Part shown: positions 25,261 to 34,530 of the stretch, one piece after another | Layout of the letters: the number at the start of each line of letters is the position of its first letter | Position numbering within the stretch: position 1 is the stretch's first letter | From: Helicobacter sp. | Lineage (GTDB): Bacteria; Campylobacterota; Campylobacteria; Campylobacterales; Helicobacteraceae | Length of the DNA stretch: 42,113 nt | NCBI RefSeq assembly: GCF_022770205.1 | Contig: NZ_JALEIK010000014.1 | Span: 1 to 42,113, forward strand | Reading direction: 5' to 3' | The notes under the pieces: model-generated | The model's input: the letters and a program-made list of their open reading frames with translations, nothing else | Told to the model about the DNA's origin: nothing | The model's database searches: none | Made by a program: the position numbers and the translations under genes

Positions 25261-26238
25261 ATGAAAAAAATTGCGTTTGTGCTGGCTTTATGCTGCTTGT
25301 TTTATGCTCAAGGTTTTGCAAAGACAAAGGTTGCTGTCATTGGTGGAATGTGGCCTGTGCCTAATATGCTTAGTGTTTATACCGATGCTGAAATTATCTA
25401 TATGCCTAGGTCGGGTTTGATTGAGGATTCTGTGGTTTTGGACTTTTTTCCTAAGCTAAGAGAGATTAAAAAAGGAGCAAATTCTGATAATGATAATATA
25501 GAGGAGCTTTTGCTACTTAAAGCAGATTTGTATATTTGTCATCAGGCTAATGTTAAAATTTGTGGTGCTCTTAAAAAAGCGGGGGTGGAATTGATAGAGC
25601 TTGGTGTTAATGTGGATAATTATAATTTCAAGAAAGCTTTGGAGAGCTGGATTTTTCAGTTAGAAAAATATTTTCCCATTAAAGAGAAAAACCAAAAACT
25701 CATCGCCGAGATTGAGCGTATTCAAAAGGACATAGCACAAAGGATAGAGGGTAAAACAAAGCCTAGGGTTTTGATTGTTAGACAATATAGCGAGAAAAAT
25801 ATTTCTCCGGGATTTTATGCGGATTATTTTTATAAACAAAGTGGGGCAGCTAATAGCTATGATTTTAAAGCAAATGGTAGCATTAATTTAGAGGAGGTTT
25901 ATAAGCTTAATCCGGAGGTGATTTTTATTAGTAATTTCACACCGCTAATGCCACAGGATTTATATGATGATAAAAAATGGCAAGGCTTGCAAGCTGTGAA
26001 AGATAAAAGAGTTTATAAAGTGCCTTTAGGCTCTTACAGGGCTTTTGCGCCTAATCTTGATTTTGGACCTTTTTTGCTTTATCTTGCGCAAAAAAATTAT
26101 CCCGATGCTTTTAGGGATATGGATATAAAAGAGGTTTATAAAGAGCATTTTAAAACTTTTTTCAATCTTGAGCTTAGTGAAGAGCAGCTAGAGAGGGTGT
26201 TTAATCCTACTCCCATACAAGGCACGATAAAGCAATGA
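25261..26238 (+). CDS. Periplasmic metal-chelate binding protein (FecB/BtuF family)
   Basis: A 325-residue protein with an N-terminal signal peptide (FVLALCCLFYAQGFA) and a class III periplasmic-binding fold: VAVIGGMWPVPNMLSVY, LLLLKADLYICHQAN, PRVLIVRQYS, and a second lobe with EEVYKLNPEVIFISN and VYKVPLG. Class III proteins bind siderophores, haem, vitamin B12 or nickel chelates. ATG 25261 follows AAAGGATAAATT, 3 bp after the preceding gene. The ligand is unknown: the Fur box favours iron, the position inside the hydrogenase locus makes nickel worth considering. No TonB receptor gene is nearby. Confidence 0.85.
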   Translation: MKKIAFVLALCCLFYAQGFAKTKVAVIGGMWPVPNMLSVYTDAEIIYMPRSGLIEDSVVLDFFPKLREIKKGANSDNDNIEELLLLKADLYICHQANVKICGALKKAGVELIELGVNVDNYNFKKALESWIFQLEKYFPIKEKNQKLIAEIERIQKDIAQRIEGKTKPRVLIVRQYSEKNISPGFYADYFYKQSGAANSYDFKANGSINLEEVYKLNPEVIFISNFTPLMPQDLYDDKKWQGLQAVKDKRVYKVPLGSYRAFAPNLDFGPFLLYLAQKNYPDAFRDMDIKEVYKEHFKTFFNLELSEEQLERVFNPTPIQGTIKQ

Positions 26239-27224
26239 GATATATAGTTTTATTATTGATTTTGATTGTTGTTTGTTTGTATTGTTTGAGTTTGGGAAGG
26301 TATAGCTTAAGCCTTGAGGAGCTTTATAAGATTCTCTTAATGCGATTCCATCTTTTAGAATATGATGAAAATCTAGCCAATGCTGCGTTTATATTCTTTG
26401 ATATAAGGCTTCCAAGGGTAATCTTAGCACTCTTTTGTGGGGCGACTTTGGGTATTGCTGGAGCTTCTTTTCAAGCTATTTTTAAAAATCCTTTAGCATC
26501 GCCGGATATTTTAGGGGTAACTAGTGGTTCAGCATTTGGTGCGGTTTTAGCTTTGCTTTTTGGTTTGGGCGTTTTTTGGGTAAATTCTCTGGCTTTTCTC
26601 TTTGGAATCATAAGTTTGACTCTTACGCTTTTTATTGCAAGGGGAGCTAGTAATTATGTGATGATAGTGCTTGCTGGAATTATTGTAGCGGCACTTTTTC
26701 AAAGCTTCATTTCCTTGGTGAAATATTTAGCTGATCCACAAGATGTCTTGCCTGTGATAACTTACTGGCTTTTAGGTTCTTTGCAGGTTAGTGATGTGGC
26801 ACAGATAGTTTTTTGTTGTGTCATTACAAGCGTTGGAATTTTAATTTTACTCTTTTTTAGATGGAAGCATAATCTTTTAATGCTGGAGGATTTGGAGGCT
26901 AAAAGTCTTGGTTTAAATGTAACACAGCTAAGAATCATTCTTATTGTTGTCAATACGCTTATCATCTCTTCTATTGTAAGTTTGTGTGGGATTATTTCTT
27001 GGGTGGGGCTTATTATACCACATATTGCAAGGCTGATTTTTGGAAGTGATAATGCGAAAATCCTTCCTACTAGCGTATTTATAGGAGCTATCTTTATGTT
27101 GATTATTGATACTATGAGTAGGAATTTATTCGGACAGGAGATTCCTATTTCTGTATTGAGTGCCTTTATTGGTGCATCGGTATTTCTTTTTATACTTTAT
27201 CGTTTTAAAGGAGTGAATTTATGA
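26235..27224 (+). CDS. Metal-chelate ABC permease (FecCD/BtuC family)
   Basis: A 329-residue membrane protein with about nine or ten helices. Family blocks include DIRLPRVILALFCGATLGIAG, FKNPLASPDILGVTSGSAFG near the N-terminus, and GIISWVGLIIPHIARLIFG before the C-terminal helices. As a single permease it would act as a homodimer. The start overlaps the binding-protein stop by 4 bp and the end overlaps the ATPase start, showing tight coupling. Confidence 0.92.
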   Translation: MRYIVLLLILIVVCLYCLSLGRYSLSLEELYKILLMRFHLLEYDENLANAAFIFFDIRLPRVILALFCGATLGIAGASFQAIFKNPLASPDILGVTSGSAFGAVLALLFGLGVFWVNSLAFLFGIISLTLTLFIARGASNYVMIVLAGIIVAALFQSFISLVKYLADPQDVLPVITYWLLGSLQVSDVAQIVFCCVITSVGILILLFFRWKHNLLMLEDLEAKSLGLNVTQLRIILIVVNTLIISSIVSLCGIISWVGLIIPHIARLIFGSDNAKILPTSVFIGAIFMLIIDTMSRNLFGQEIPISVLSAFIGASVFLFILYRFKGVNL

Positions 27225-27958
27225 GTGTGTTTAAAATCAATGGAGCGTGTTTTGCCTATAAGGATAAGATGGTTTTTAAGGATTTAAATTTTGATTTAAA
27301 TCCCGGAGAAATTTTAGCGATTTTAGGGCATAACGGAGTGGGGAAGACAACGCTGATTAAATGTTGCATTGGGCTTTTAAAATGGACGAATGGGAAAAGT
27401 TTTTTACTCCAAAAAGATATTAAAAGCATTCCTATTAAGAAGCTTTTTTCACAAATAGCCTATGTGCCTCAAGCGAAAAATTCTAGTATCAACTTAAGCG
27501 TCTTGGATATGGTTTTGCTGGGTTGCAATATGCACATAAAAAGCATTCCTAAGAAAATGCACAGAGAAAAAGCCTATGCAATTTTAGAGTCGCTTAATAT
27601 TGCAAAACTAAGTGAAAAATCTTGTGCAAATTTAAGTGGAGGTGAATTGCAAATGGTTGTTTTAGCGAGGGCTCTTATTAATGATCCTTTGTTGATTATA
27701 TTAGATGAGCCTGAATCTAATTTAGATTTTAAAAATCAACATTGTATTTTAAATGTTTTAGAAAATTTAAAAAAGCAAAATAAAGCTATCATTATCAACA
27801 CGCATTTTCCACAAAATGCCTATAAATTAGCTGATAAGGTTTTGATTATGCAAGATAGAAAGTATCTTTTTGGAGATAAACATCTCATTAATAAAAAACA
27901 ACTCAGTACAAGTTTTGAAGTGGATGAAAACTTTTTTGATTATTTAAATTTGCTTTAA
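27221..27958 (+). CDS. Metal-chelate ABC transporter ATP-binding protein (FecE/BtuD family)
   Basis: A 245-residue ATPase with Walker A GHNGVGKTT, Q-loop YVPQAKNSS, signature NLSGGELQMVVLARAL, Walker B LLIILDEPESNLD and H-loop INTHFPQ. It completes the binding protein, permease and ATPase set. ATG 27221 overlaps the permease stop. It is the last gene of the inserted operon and converges on hydC across a strong hairpin terminator. Confidence 0.93.
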   Translation: MSVFKINGACFAYKDKMVFKDLNFDLNPGEILAILGHNGVGKTTLIKCCIGLLKWTNGKSFLLQKDIKSIPIKKLFSQIAYVPQAKNSSINLSVLDMVLLGCNMHIKSIPKKMHREKAYAILESLNIAKLSEKSCANLSGGELQMVVLARALINDPLLIILDEPESNLDFKNQHCILNVLENLKKQNKAIIINTHFPQNAYKLADKVLIMQDRKYLFGDKHLINKKQLSTSFEVDENFFDYLNLL

Positions 27959-27978
27959 TAAATACCTATAAAGCTTCT

Positions 27979-28007
27979 AAAGAATAGGGAGGATTCCTAT
28001 TCTTTTT
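27979..28007 (+). terminator. Rho-independent terminator between metal operon and hydC
   Basis: AAAGAATAGG (27979-27988) pairs perfectly with CCTATTCTTT (27996-28005), with a 7-nt loop and five T at the 3' side. It includes the hydC stop codon and could serve both convergent transcripts, though the T tract is better on the plus strand. Confidence 0.75.
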
Positions 28008-28665
28008 CAAATTTAGCACCACTTATGATAGAGTCAATTCCTCCACCTGGATAGCGTGTAGCATTCCATACAGCCATATAAATGTGAATAGGGATAAAAA
28101 TCACAAATGCCCAAGTTAAGATATGATGGATTGAACGCACATTTGCAAGCCCTCCGCACAACACTTCAATGGGCTTCATCAAAGGAGCAATAAATCCTCC
28201 AAAGCCCTCGTGATAGACATTTGCATATAGCACTAAGCCTGTAAGTGAAATTGCAAGAATGAGCAACATTATGGTGATATAAGTGATAAGCTGTAAGGGA
28301 TTATAAGAACCTTTTAAATGCGGATGTCCACCAAGCAGTAAATATGCCTTAATGACACCAATCCAAACCATAGGATTAATGAAGTCTGAAAATGAACGAC
28401 GCTCCTTTGCGCATTCTTTGGTGAAAAATAAATAAATCCGAAAAATTGTAACCGCAATGAGTGCAAATCCAAAAATCAAATGCCAACTACGCATTAGCGC
28501 ATATAGGAATCCTGTGGGCTCGCCACTAAAATTGTTAGGAGCTAAGAAGGGATAGCCTAGATAAAAGCCTGTTCCAATAAGCACAAAAATGGTAATTGCT
28601 CTTATCCAGTGAAAAATCCGTGTAAGCTTAGAAAACTCAACAACGCGTTTATATTTTGTTTCCAT
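27997..28665 (-). CDS. hydC: NiFe hydrogenase cytochrome b subunit HydC
   Basis: A 222-residue membrane protein that carries electrons from the hydrogenase small subunit to the menaquinone pool. About four transmembrane helices are seen, with conserved His residues for haem b ([40 protein letters not shown]). Length and order after hydB fit the HydC family. Its stop overlaps the terminator at 27979-28007. In H. pylori hydD follows immediately, but here the next genes belong to the oppositely oriented transport operon. Confidence 0.95.
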   Translation of the reverse strand: METKYKRVVEFSKLTRIFHWIRAITIFVLIGTGFYLGYPFLAPNNFSGEPTGFLYALMRSWHLIFGFALIAVTIFRIYLFFTKECAKERRSFSDFINPMVWIGVIKAYLLLGGHPHLKGSYNPLQLITYITIMLLILAISLTGLVLYANVYHEGFGGFIAPLMKPIEVLCGGLANVRSIHHILTWAFVIFIPIHIYMAVWNATRYPGGGIDSIISGAKFEKE

Positions 28666-28675
28666 AATTTCCCCT

Positions 28676-30409
28676 TTAAATGTTACAATTCATTGCAATA
28701 GGATCAAGCTTATATTGACTAATTGCATTCCCCTTTGCGTCTATTAAATGTACAGAACACGCAATGCAAGGATCAAAGGAATGGATTGTGCGGATAATTT
28801 CAAGCGGCTGGGTTAAATCCTGAATTTTTGTGCCAATAAGAGATGCCTCATAAGGTCCCATTTGGTTTTTAGCATCTTTTGGTCCTGCATTCCAAGTACT
28901 AGGAACAACAGCTTGATAATTTGAAACCACACCATCTTTGATTCTTACCCAATGGCTTAGTGTCCCGCGTGGCACATTTCCGATATAACGCCCTTTGTAT
29001 TCCTTGCTATTATCAATATTATAAGGCGCACAAGTTGCCTGATCACTTTTTAGATTTTCCACTAAAGAATTAAAGGCTTCGATTCCATAATTTGCTGAAA
29101 GCTTGCATTCAAGTGCTCTAGCTGCTGTTCTTCCAAGCGTGCTAAAAAGTGCTTCAATAGGCAAGCCTGTATCCTCTAAAAATTGTGTGGCAATCTGTGT
29201 AATGCGCGGATTTTTCGCAGCAAGCCCCACAACAATCGCCGCTAGAGGTCCAACTTCCATAGACTCTCCATTATAGCGCGGAGATTTAATCCAGCTGTAT
29301 TTGCCATCTGTATCTAAGGCTTTCGTATGGATAAGGTTGCCATCTGGTCCAATTGTATCTTTATCTACAAATCCTGTGTAATTTGGCTCTGTTTCACCAT
29401 CATAAGGATGCAGAGGTTTATCATTTTTATACCAAGAGTGGATAGCTTCTTCTGTGATTAAATCTTCATCTAAGTCTAGGAGTTTTGAAATATCTCCATT
29501 GCGAACAATACCCGTGCTATAAAGAGTTTCACTGCGATTTACCGGAATTTCAGCGTGGCATAAGAAATTGCGCACTCCACAGCCCTTAAGCACACTTGGC
29601 TCATTCTTATACATTTCAGCTGCCATAACAATATCAGCATAATATGCACGATTTACAAATTCTTGCACTTCTTTGTATTTAGTTAGCCAATCTCCAAGTC
29701 TTGTTGGGTCTAAAAGATCCATCACGCAAGTTACCCCACCAACTGTTAGACTTTGCGGATGGGGTTGTTTTGCGCCAAAGATAGCCATCATTTGTGCTGC
29801 TACCCTTTGCACTTCAAGTGCTTTTAGGTAGTGTGAGAGAACAATTAAATTTTGCTCTGGAGAAAAATGGTAAGTTTTATGTCCCCAATATGCGTTTGCA
29901 AAAGGTCCTAAACCTTGTTTTCCGCTTGCAAACTTTTTAACTCTTTCTTGCACATTTGTTAACTCATCTGCACCTGTTGCAAGAGGCGTTTTGGAGTATT
30001 TAAAGGCAAGTTCAGAAGCTTTTTTGGGATCTGCTTTTAAAGCAGAGGTAATATCACACCAATCAAGCCCGTGCAAGTGATAAAAATGCACCAAATGATC
30101 GTGTAAGACAAGAGAAACATTCATTAAAGAACGTACCATTTCTGCATTAAAAGGGACTGTAATGCCAAGTGCGTCTTCTACTGCTGCAACTCCGGCTTTG
30201 TAATGGGAAAAAGTGCAAACCCCACAAATCCTTTGTGTCAAAAAGCCCACATCTCTAGGATCGCGATTTTTTACAATGACTTCAATTCCACGCCACAATG
30301 TTGAACTAGAATACGCATCGGTAATGACATTATTTTCATCTACCATCACCTCAATTCTCAAATGCCCTTCAATTCTTGTGATGGGATCTACAATGATTCG
30401 TTTTGTCAT
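28676..30409 (-). CDS. hydB: NiFe uptake hydrogenase large subunit HydB
   Basis: The 577-residue catalytic subunit holds the Ni-Fe active site that oxidises hydrogen in the periplasm. The nickel-binding pairs are RICGVC at 60-65 and DPCIAC at 546-551. The protease site is expected after His 554, leaving a 23-residue extension to be removed by HydD. It has no signal peptide and is exported by riding with HydA. It lies 10 bp behind hydA and 10 bp before hydC, so the three form one operon. Confidence 0.98.
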   Translation of the reverse strand: MTKRIIVDPITRIEGHLRIEVMVDENNVITDAYSSSTLWRGIEVIVKNRDPRDVGFLTQRICGVCTFSHYKAGVAAVEDALGITVPFNAEMVRSLMNVSLVLHDHLVHFYHLHGLDWCDITSALKADPKKASELAFKYSKTPLATGADELTNVQERVKKFASGKQGLGPFANAYWGHKTYHFSPEQNLIVLSHYLKALEVQRVAAQMMAIFGAKQPHPQSLTVGGVTCVMDLLDPTRLGDWLTKYKEVQEFVNRAYYADIVMAAEMYKNEPSVLKGCGVRNFLCHAEIPVNRSETLYSTGIVRNGDISKLLDLDEDLITEEAIHSWYKNDKPLHPYDGETEPNYTGFVDKDTIGPDGNLIHTKALDTDGKYSWIKSPRYNGESMEVGPLAAIVVGLAAKNPRITQIATQFLEDTGLPIEALFSTLGRTAARALECKLSANYGIEAFNSLVENLKSDQATCAPYNIDNSKEYKGRYIGNVPRGTLSHWVRIKDGVVSNYQAVVPSTWNAGPKDAKNQMGPYEASLIGTKIQDLTQPLEIIRTIHSFDPCIACSVHLIDAKGNAISQYKLDPIAMNCNI

Positions 30410-30419
30410 TCATTCCTCC

Positions 30420-31580
30420 TTATGCTTGATCTTTTTCTTTTTTGATATTGCTCAACACAGCGTGCGCTGCCATACCAATAGCAGCCGCTCCTAAAAGTGT
30501 GATTCCAATCGTGTCTGCTGTCCTATCTGCACCCCCTAGCATAGGTGTGTCATACAACTTGCTAGCAAGCGGTTCTTCAAAAGGTCCCATTGTGTCCCAA
30601 AAGTTTGGTTCGCTACAACCAATACAGCCGTGTCCTGCTTGAATAGGCCAGCTTGTGTGTGAGTTAAAGCGGAGCTTGGAGCAGTTATTGAAAGTGTAAG
30701 GACCTTTACAGCCTACTTTATACAGGCAATAGCCGCTTTTTGCGCCTTCATCACCAAAAGTTTGGACAAATTCACCCGCATCAAAATGCCCGCGCCTTTC
30801 ACATAAATCGTGGATTCTAAATCCGTATGCCCATTTAGGACGATTGTAAGCATCAAGGCTTGGTAAGGTCCCAAAAAGAATAAAGTGCAACACATTGCCT
30901 ACAATGTTTTTCTCACTTGGTGGGCAACCCGGGACATTAATTACAGGCTTATTTGTTACTGCTGTGAGCGGTTTTGAGGCAGTTGGATTTGGATTTGCTG
31001 CTTGGATACCGCCAAAGCTAGAGCAAGTTCCAATGGCAAAAATCGCTGCTGCGTGTTCACTTGCTTCTATTGCGGTTTGCATTCCTGTTTTACCATGTGC
31101 GCCAATGGTTAAATATCCACCTTCTAGTGCAGTAGGAACGCCTCCTTCTACCATTAATACATAGCGTCCTTTATAGCGTTCCATTGCAGATTCTAGGTTT
31201 TCTTCTGCTTGAAAACCAGAAGCAGCCATTAGTGTTTCGTGGTATTCTAAAGAAATGTAATCAAAAATAAGACTATCAATTCCCGGACCATCGCTTCTTA
31301 GTAGGCTCTCACTACAGCCTGTGCATTCTGCTAAATGTAGCCAAATCACTGGAAGTCTATCCGCAACTTCTGCCGCCTTTGCTGTAAGCGGAGCAAAACT
31401 TGCTGGTAACGCTAGCATTGTCGTCATTGCCCCTGCCCATTTCATAAAATCTCTTCTTGAGATTCCTTTTTCTTTAAGCATTTTTTTAATGCTATTGCCT
31501 TTTTTGAGTGCTGGAAATTTAGCAAGTTTTGCTAGCCTTTCCTCTGCTTGTTTAAGTAAAAGATTGTCTTTTTCTATCAT
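30420..31580 (-). CDS. hydA: NiFe uptake hydrogenase small subunit HydA
   Basis: The 386-residue electron-transfer subunit carries iron-sulphur clusters. A twin-arginine signal (RRDFMK at 42-47) with a hydrophobic stretch exports the HydA/HydB pair; the N-terminal extension before it (about 40 residues) is longer than in many homologues. Cluster ligands are visible in ECTGCSES, GTCSSFGG, PGCPPSE, CERRGH and GCIGCSEPNFWD. A C-terminal transmembrane helix (IGITLLGAAAIGMAAHAVL) anchors the complex. ATG 31580 follows AAGGAAGG. Hydrogen is a major energy source for Helicobacter, and the enzyme needs nickel. Confidence 0.97.
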   Translation of the reverse strand: MIEKDNLLLKQAEERLAKLAKFPALKKGNSIKKMLKEKGISRRDFMKWAGAMTTMLALPASFAPLTAKAAEVADRLPVIWLHLAECTGCSESLLRSDGPGIDSLIFDYISLEYHETLMAASGFQAEENLESAMERYKGRYVLMVEGGVPTALEGGYLTIGAHGKTGMQTAIEASEHAAAIFAIGTCSSFGGIQAANPNPTASKPLTAVTNKPVINVPGCPPSEKNIVGNVLHFILFGTLPSLDAYNRPKWAYGFRIHDLCERRGHFDAGEFVQTFGDEGAKSGYCLYKVGCKGPYTFNNCSKLRFNSHTSWPIQAGHGCIGCSEPNFWDTMGPFEEPLASKLYDTPMLGGADRTADTIGITLLGAAAIGMAAHAVLSNIKKEKDQA

Positions 31581-31949
31581 CTTAACCTTCCTTCACATTG
31601 AGAGTTGAAAAATCGTTTAGAATTTACTCTTTTTTTTCTTAATTTAAACTACAAAAAGTTAATAATTTTTTAAATTGACGAAAGTTTAAGGGTTTAGTGT
31701 GATTTTTTAATTCATCATCAAGTGCTTTATTAATATTCGTATGGTTATCAATTAAATTCCTTCGTTTGCAAAGCTAGAGTTTGACACCGCTTAAAAATAA
31801 CTTTCTTTCAAATTGTTAAAATTATAAAATCACGGCAATTTAGATTCCAACTTAGCTCTAGCGTTTCCTTTTTGCCAGCCGTTAAGTAGTTCACTTATCC
31901 TGCCCACTTTGTGTCTTTTTGCTTTGTATGATTTTATCACTTTTCTCTT
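31581..31949. other. Intergenic region upstream of hydA, no gene seen
   Basis: About 370 bp of AT-rich DNA separate hydA from the restriction remnants. On the minus strand it must hold the hydA promoter, but no unambiguous -10/-35 pair or operator stands out. A basic short minus-strand frame (about 31816-31967, including GRISELLNGWQKETLELSW) overlaps its distal end and looks like a gene remnant I cannot identify. Confidence 0.4.
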
Positions 31950-32185
31950 ACATTGTAGATTCACTTAAGCTTTTTTATAGTTCAATCTCTTTGTCCTTTA
32001 GCCAAAAAATTGAGCTTTTTAAAGAGAGAATCCTGCCTATTTCTCACATTTACATACAGCAATCCATAATTGTTTGGAAAGTTTTACTGGTGCTTACTAA
32101 ATTCTTTATTCAACCCTTTTGCTACCGCTATGTCCCAAATTTGTGAGGCTTTAAGCGAAGTGGTTACGCCTTGTAACACTTCTTT
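31950..32185 (-). pseudogene. HARE-HTH domain fragment of a restriction-associated protein
   Basis: Two minus-strand frames, joined by one shift near 32090, encode a HARE-HTH (winged helix) domain: LKASQIWDIAVAKGLNKEF, then a KTFQTIM segment, then YVNVRNRQDSLFKKLNFLAKG. The order AxxIWxxAxxxGL, then T-rich turn, then YVxVRNxxDSxFKK is the family pattern. In Helicobacter this domain occurs in HrgA and other restriction-associated proteins. No start codon or effector domain is left. It lies immediately beyond the R-M genes, so it is probably another relic of gene exchange at this hot spot. Confidence 0.55.
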
Positions 32186-32284
32186 GGGTTTTTATTCTTT
32201 TACTAGGATTTTATAAAGCCCTTATTGTAGCATTTAGTTTTACACATTTAAATCTTAAGATTTTAAAGTCCTTTCTCAAAACGC

Positions 32285-32400
32285 CCTAAATAATTTTAAA
32301 TCTTTAATTTTAGATTCCAACATTTTGCCCTTAGAATTCTTGCATTTTATGCTTATATCTATAAAGCTAGATTCTTTTTTAGTGCTTATGCGCAATCCTT
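32285..32400 (-). repeat. Partial copy 1 of the M.DpnA-like methylase 3' end
   Basis: Read on the minus strand this gives a degenerate tail KKESSFIDISIK, then LESKIKDL, homologous to the end of the methylase gene at 34391-35221 (EKESSSIDLSIK, then IESKITDL). The best nucleotide stretch is about 50 bp around 32339-32390, with roughly 80% identity by eye. It lies just after the D12 methylase gene, so this gene and its endonuclease are bracketed by copies 1 and 2. Confidence 0.6.
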
Positions 32401-32416
32401 ATAACTATCATATAAA

Positions 32417-33268
32417 TTACGCACTAAAAAGTGAAAGGCTAGATAAAGCAAAATTGCTAATTAAAAGCTCTCTGCCCTTTTGTGCCTTATCTTGCTTAAA
32501 ATTATTCATACCATACTGCACACTAAATTCTTTTACATAAAAATCCCTATAAAGTTCTCTAATAAACTCACTATCATCATAAGTTAGCAAAAATTTATGC
32601 GTTGTGTTTTTAAGATTTTCACAAAGCCTTTTGTGGTCAAAGCCTATGTGTAAATCACCCTTTTTGCCATAAAGCTTTGATTTAATCGCGCTAAAATAAG
32701 GCGGATCAAGGAATATAAACACGCCTTGCCCCTCTTTTTGCAATAGCACTTCATAATCATCGCTGCTAAAATAAAAATGCTGCAAAATCTGTGGCATTGC
32801 CCTAAGCCGCTCAATGCTACTTTGTGTAAAGCGAGATTCATAAGCCTTTTGAGAATATCCGCCACAATCAAGTAGCCCTGAAAAAGTAACGCGATTTAAG
32901 ATAAAAAAATCTACCGCTCTTTGCAATGGGCTTAAATCTTGCTTCCTGCGGCTTAAAATCTCTGTGTGTAACTCTCTGCCATCTTTATAAGCTTCTTTTA
33001 TTGCGACAATCTTTTCAATAAGACGCATAGAATCCACTTTTAATGTCTGCCAAAAGCAGTATAAATCATAGTTTAAATCATTAGCAAAAAAAATTGCGTT
33101 TGTATGTGTTTGTGCAAGATAAAGCCCCACACTCCCACCGCCAAAAAATGGCTCTCTAAACTCTTTAAAATCTTTAGGAAAAAAGTCTTGCAGAAACTTT
33201 ATCACCCTGCTTTTGCCTCCGGGATAGCGAAGCGGAGATTTGTGATAATTTTTCATAGATTTATCCAT
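32417..33268 (-). CDS. D12-class N6-adenine DNA methyltransferase
   Basis: A 283-residue methylase of the Dam/D12 (alpha-class) family. SAM-binding blocks are RYPGGKSRVI and FREPFFGGGSVGLYLA near the N-terminus, and the catalytic motif is FLDPPYF. It should protect adenines at a site cut by the endonuclease encoded just upstream; the site is unknown, and the sequence lacks the features of DpnM. The start (ATG 33268, or 33256) overlaps the endonuclease stop by 16 bp. The gene is intact in a region where most neighbours are broken. Confidence 0.88.
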   Translation of the reverse strand: MDKSMKNYHKSPLRYPGGKSRVIKFLQDFFPKDFKEFREPFFGGGSVGLYLAQTHTNAIFFANDLNYDLYCFWQTLKVDSMRLIEKIVAIKEAYKDGRELHTEILSRRKQDLSPLQRAVDFFILNRVTFSGLLDCGGYSQKAYESRFTQSSIERLRAMPQILQHFYFSSDDYEVLLQKEGQGVFIFLDPPYFSAIKSKLYGKKGDLHIGFDHKRLCENLKNTTHKFLLTYDDSEFIRELYRDFYVKEFSVQYGMNNFKQDKAQKGRELLISNFALSSLSLFSA

Positions 33269-34338
33269 ACTTCAAAATGATTGTTGCTAGATTCTATATT
33301 AAGTGCTTGAAGTGTTGCAATATGCGTTTGTGAAAAAGTATTGCGGTTGATGAAATCTTGCAAATTATCACTAGGCAATATACAGCTATCTTGTAAAAGC
33401 CCCGAAGTAAGTCGCAAAACTACTTTAAACTTCTCATAGCCCACAATAGAATCTATATTGTTATAAAGCATAAGTTTTAAGAGTCCATCTTTTACATCAT
33501 CACTACTTGGAAGCAATGCGTTTTTACTATGCTTACTCTCACATAAAACTAAAATATTATCCTGCAATAGCACATCATCACAAGTGAAAAAATACTGCCC
33601 ACCTAAATAGTTTTCTATGGTGATTTTACATTTTTGCCCTATGCCAATTTGCTCTTTTGGCTGCAAAGTTAGCATTTCTCTATGCTGTGCTGCCCTAGCT
33701 TTTGTCCGTGAGAAATCCATAAAAGATTCTTTGCTTTTTATGATTTTTGCGATGAATTTATCAATACTTTCCAAACTATGAAGTTTTACTCCAAGAGATG
33801 TAGCAATATCCACATAAGCATTTTTAGCTTTTTGTGCTAAGGCAGGAAGATTTTCAAGCTGATTTATATTCCAATGCAATGCTGATTGATGATAATTTGT
33901 AAGCTTACTAAGTTGTTTGCAAATATACTCATTATTAAATTGCTGATTGGTAATTTTGCCCTGCTTTGTTGGGTGCAAATTTGCCTTGTCATAAAAGGCG
34001 ATAATCGCATAAACATTGAGCAAACTCATAAGGCTAAGGCTATCCCATTGTAAATAATCCCTATCGCCATTTATCCCTTCATCTTTGATTAGTGGGATTA
34101 TCGTTACTACCTTATTTGTGCCACTGCTAAAAGTATCATACACTCTAGCATAAGGATAAGATCTTGTGCGTTTGGGGCTTACCCACTTGCTTATAGCAAA
34201 GCTTTTATTCTCAAAATTTACAATACATTTGCTAGGCAGGTTATTGATATTATCAAAATCATATCGCTCTAAATCCTCTCCCCAAGATTTTGTGCAAGAT
34301 TTTATATAAGAAAAATTCTTTATCTTTGCGTGTAGCAT
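33253..34338 (-). CDS. Probable type II restriction endonuclease
   Basis: A 361-residue soluble protein unlike any family I can name with confidence. A PD-(D/E)XK-like core is suggested in the C-terminal third by CDDVLLQDNILVLCESKHSKN, where the Asp and the ESK triplet have the right spacing, followed by a helix with DDVKDGLLKLML. ATG 34338 follows GGGACTTAT. It overlaps the start of the D12 methylase gene, the usual organisation of a cognate R-M pair. Cutting activity is inferred from motif and context. The pair is flanked by copies of another methylase's tail. Confidence 0.65.
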   Translation of the reverse strand: MLHAKIKNFSYIKSCTKSWGEDLERYDFDNINNLPSKCIVNFENKSFAISKWVSPKRTRSYPYARVYDTFSSGTNKVVTIIPLIKDEGINGDRDYLQWDSLSLMSLLNVYAIIAFYDKANLHPTKQGKITNQQFNNEYICKQLSKLTNYHQSALHWNINQLENLPALAQKAKNAYVDIATSLGVKLHSLESIDKFIAKIIKSKESFMDFSRTKARAAQHREMLTLQPKEQIGIGQKCKITIENYLGGQYFFTCDDVLLQDNILVLCESKHSKNALLPSSDDVKDGLLKLMLYNNIDSIVGYEKFKVVLRLTSGLLQDSCILPSDNLQDFINRNTFSQTHIATLQALNIESSNNHFEVWINL

Positions 34339-34390
34339 ATAAGTCCCTTATTATAGAGTATAAATATATTTCATTGCACAAATTATTTTT

Positions 34391-34530
34391 CTAAATATTA
34401 TTACACAACCTTAAATCAGTTATTTTAGATTCTATTGCTTTAAATTTAGAGTCTAGCTCGTCCTTGCGTTTTATACTTAGATCTATAGAGCTAGATTCTT
34501 TCTCGATACCTACAAAATGCCTACCCAAGA
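34391..34530 (-). repeat. Copy 2 (native) of the M.DpnA-like methylase 3' end
   Basis: This is the true C-terminal coding segment (VGIEKESSSIDLSIKRKDEL and onward) of the methylase at 34391-35221. Degenerate copies lie about 2.1 kb to the left (32285-32400) and 1.7 kb to the right (36125-36245). Confidence 0.65.

Noticed and set aside
31919-32146. Plus-strand hydrophobic 75-codon frame
   Set aside because: It is antisense to the HARE-HTH remnant and lacks a start signal.
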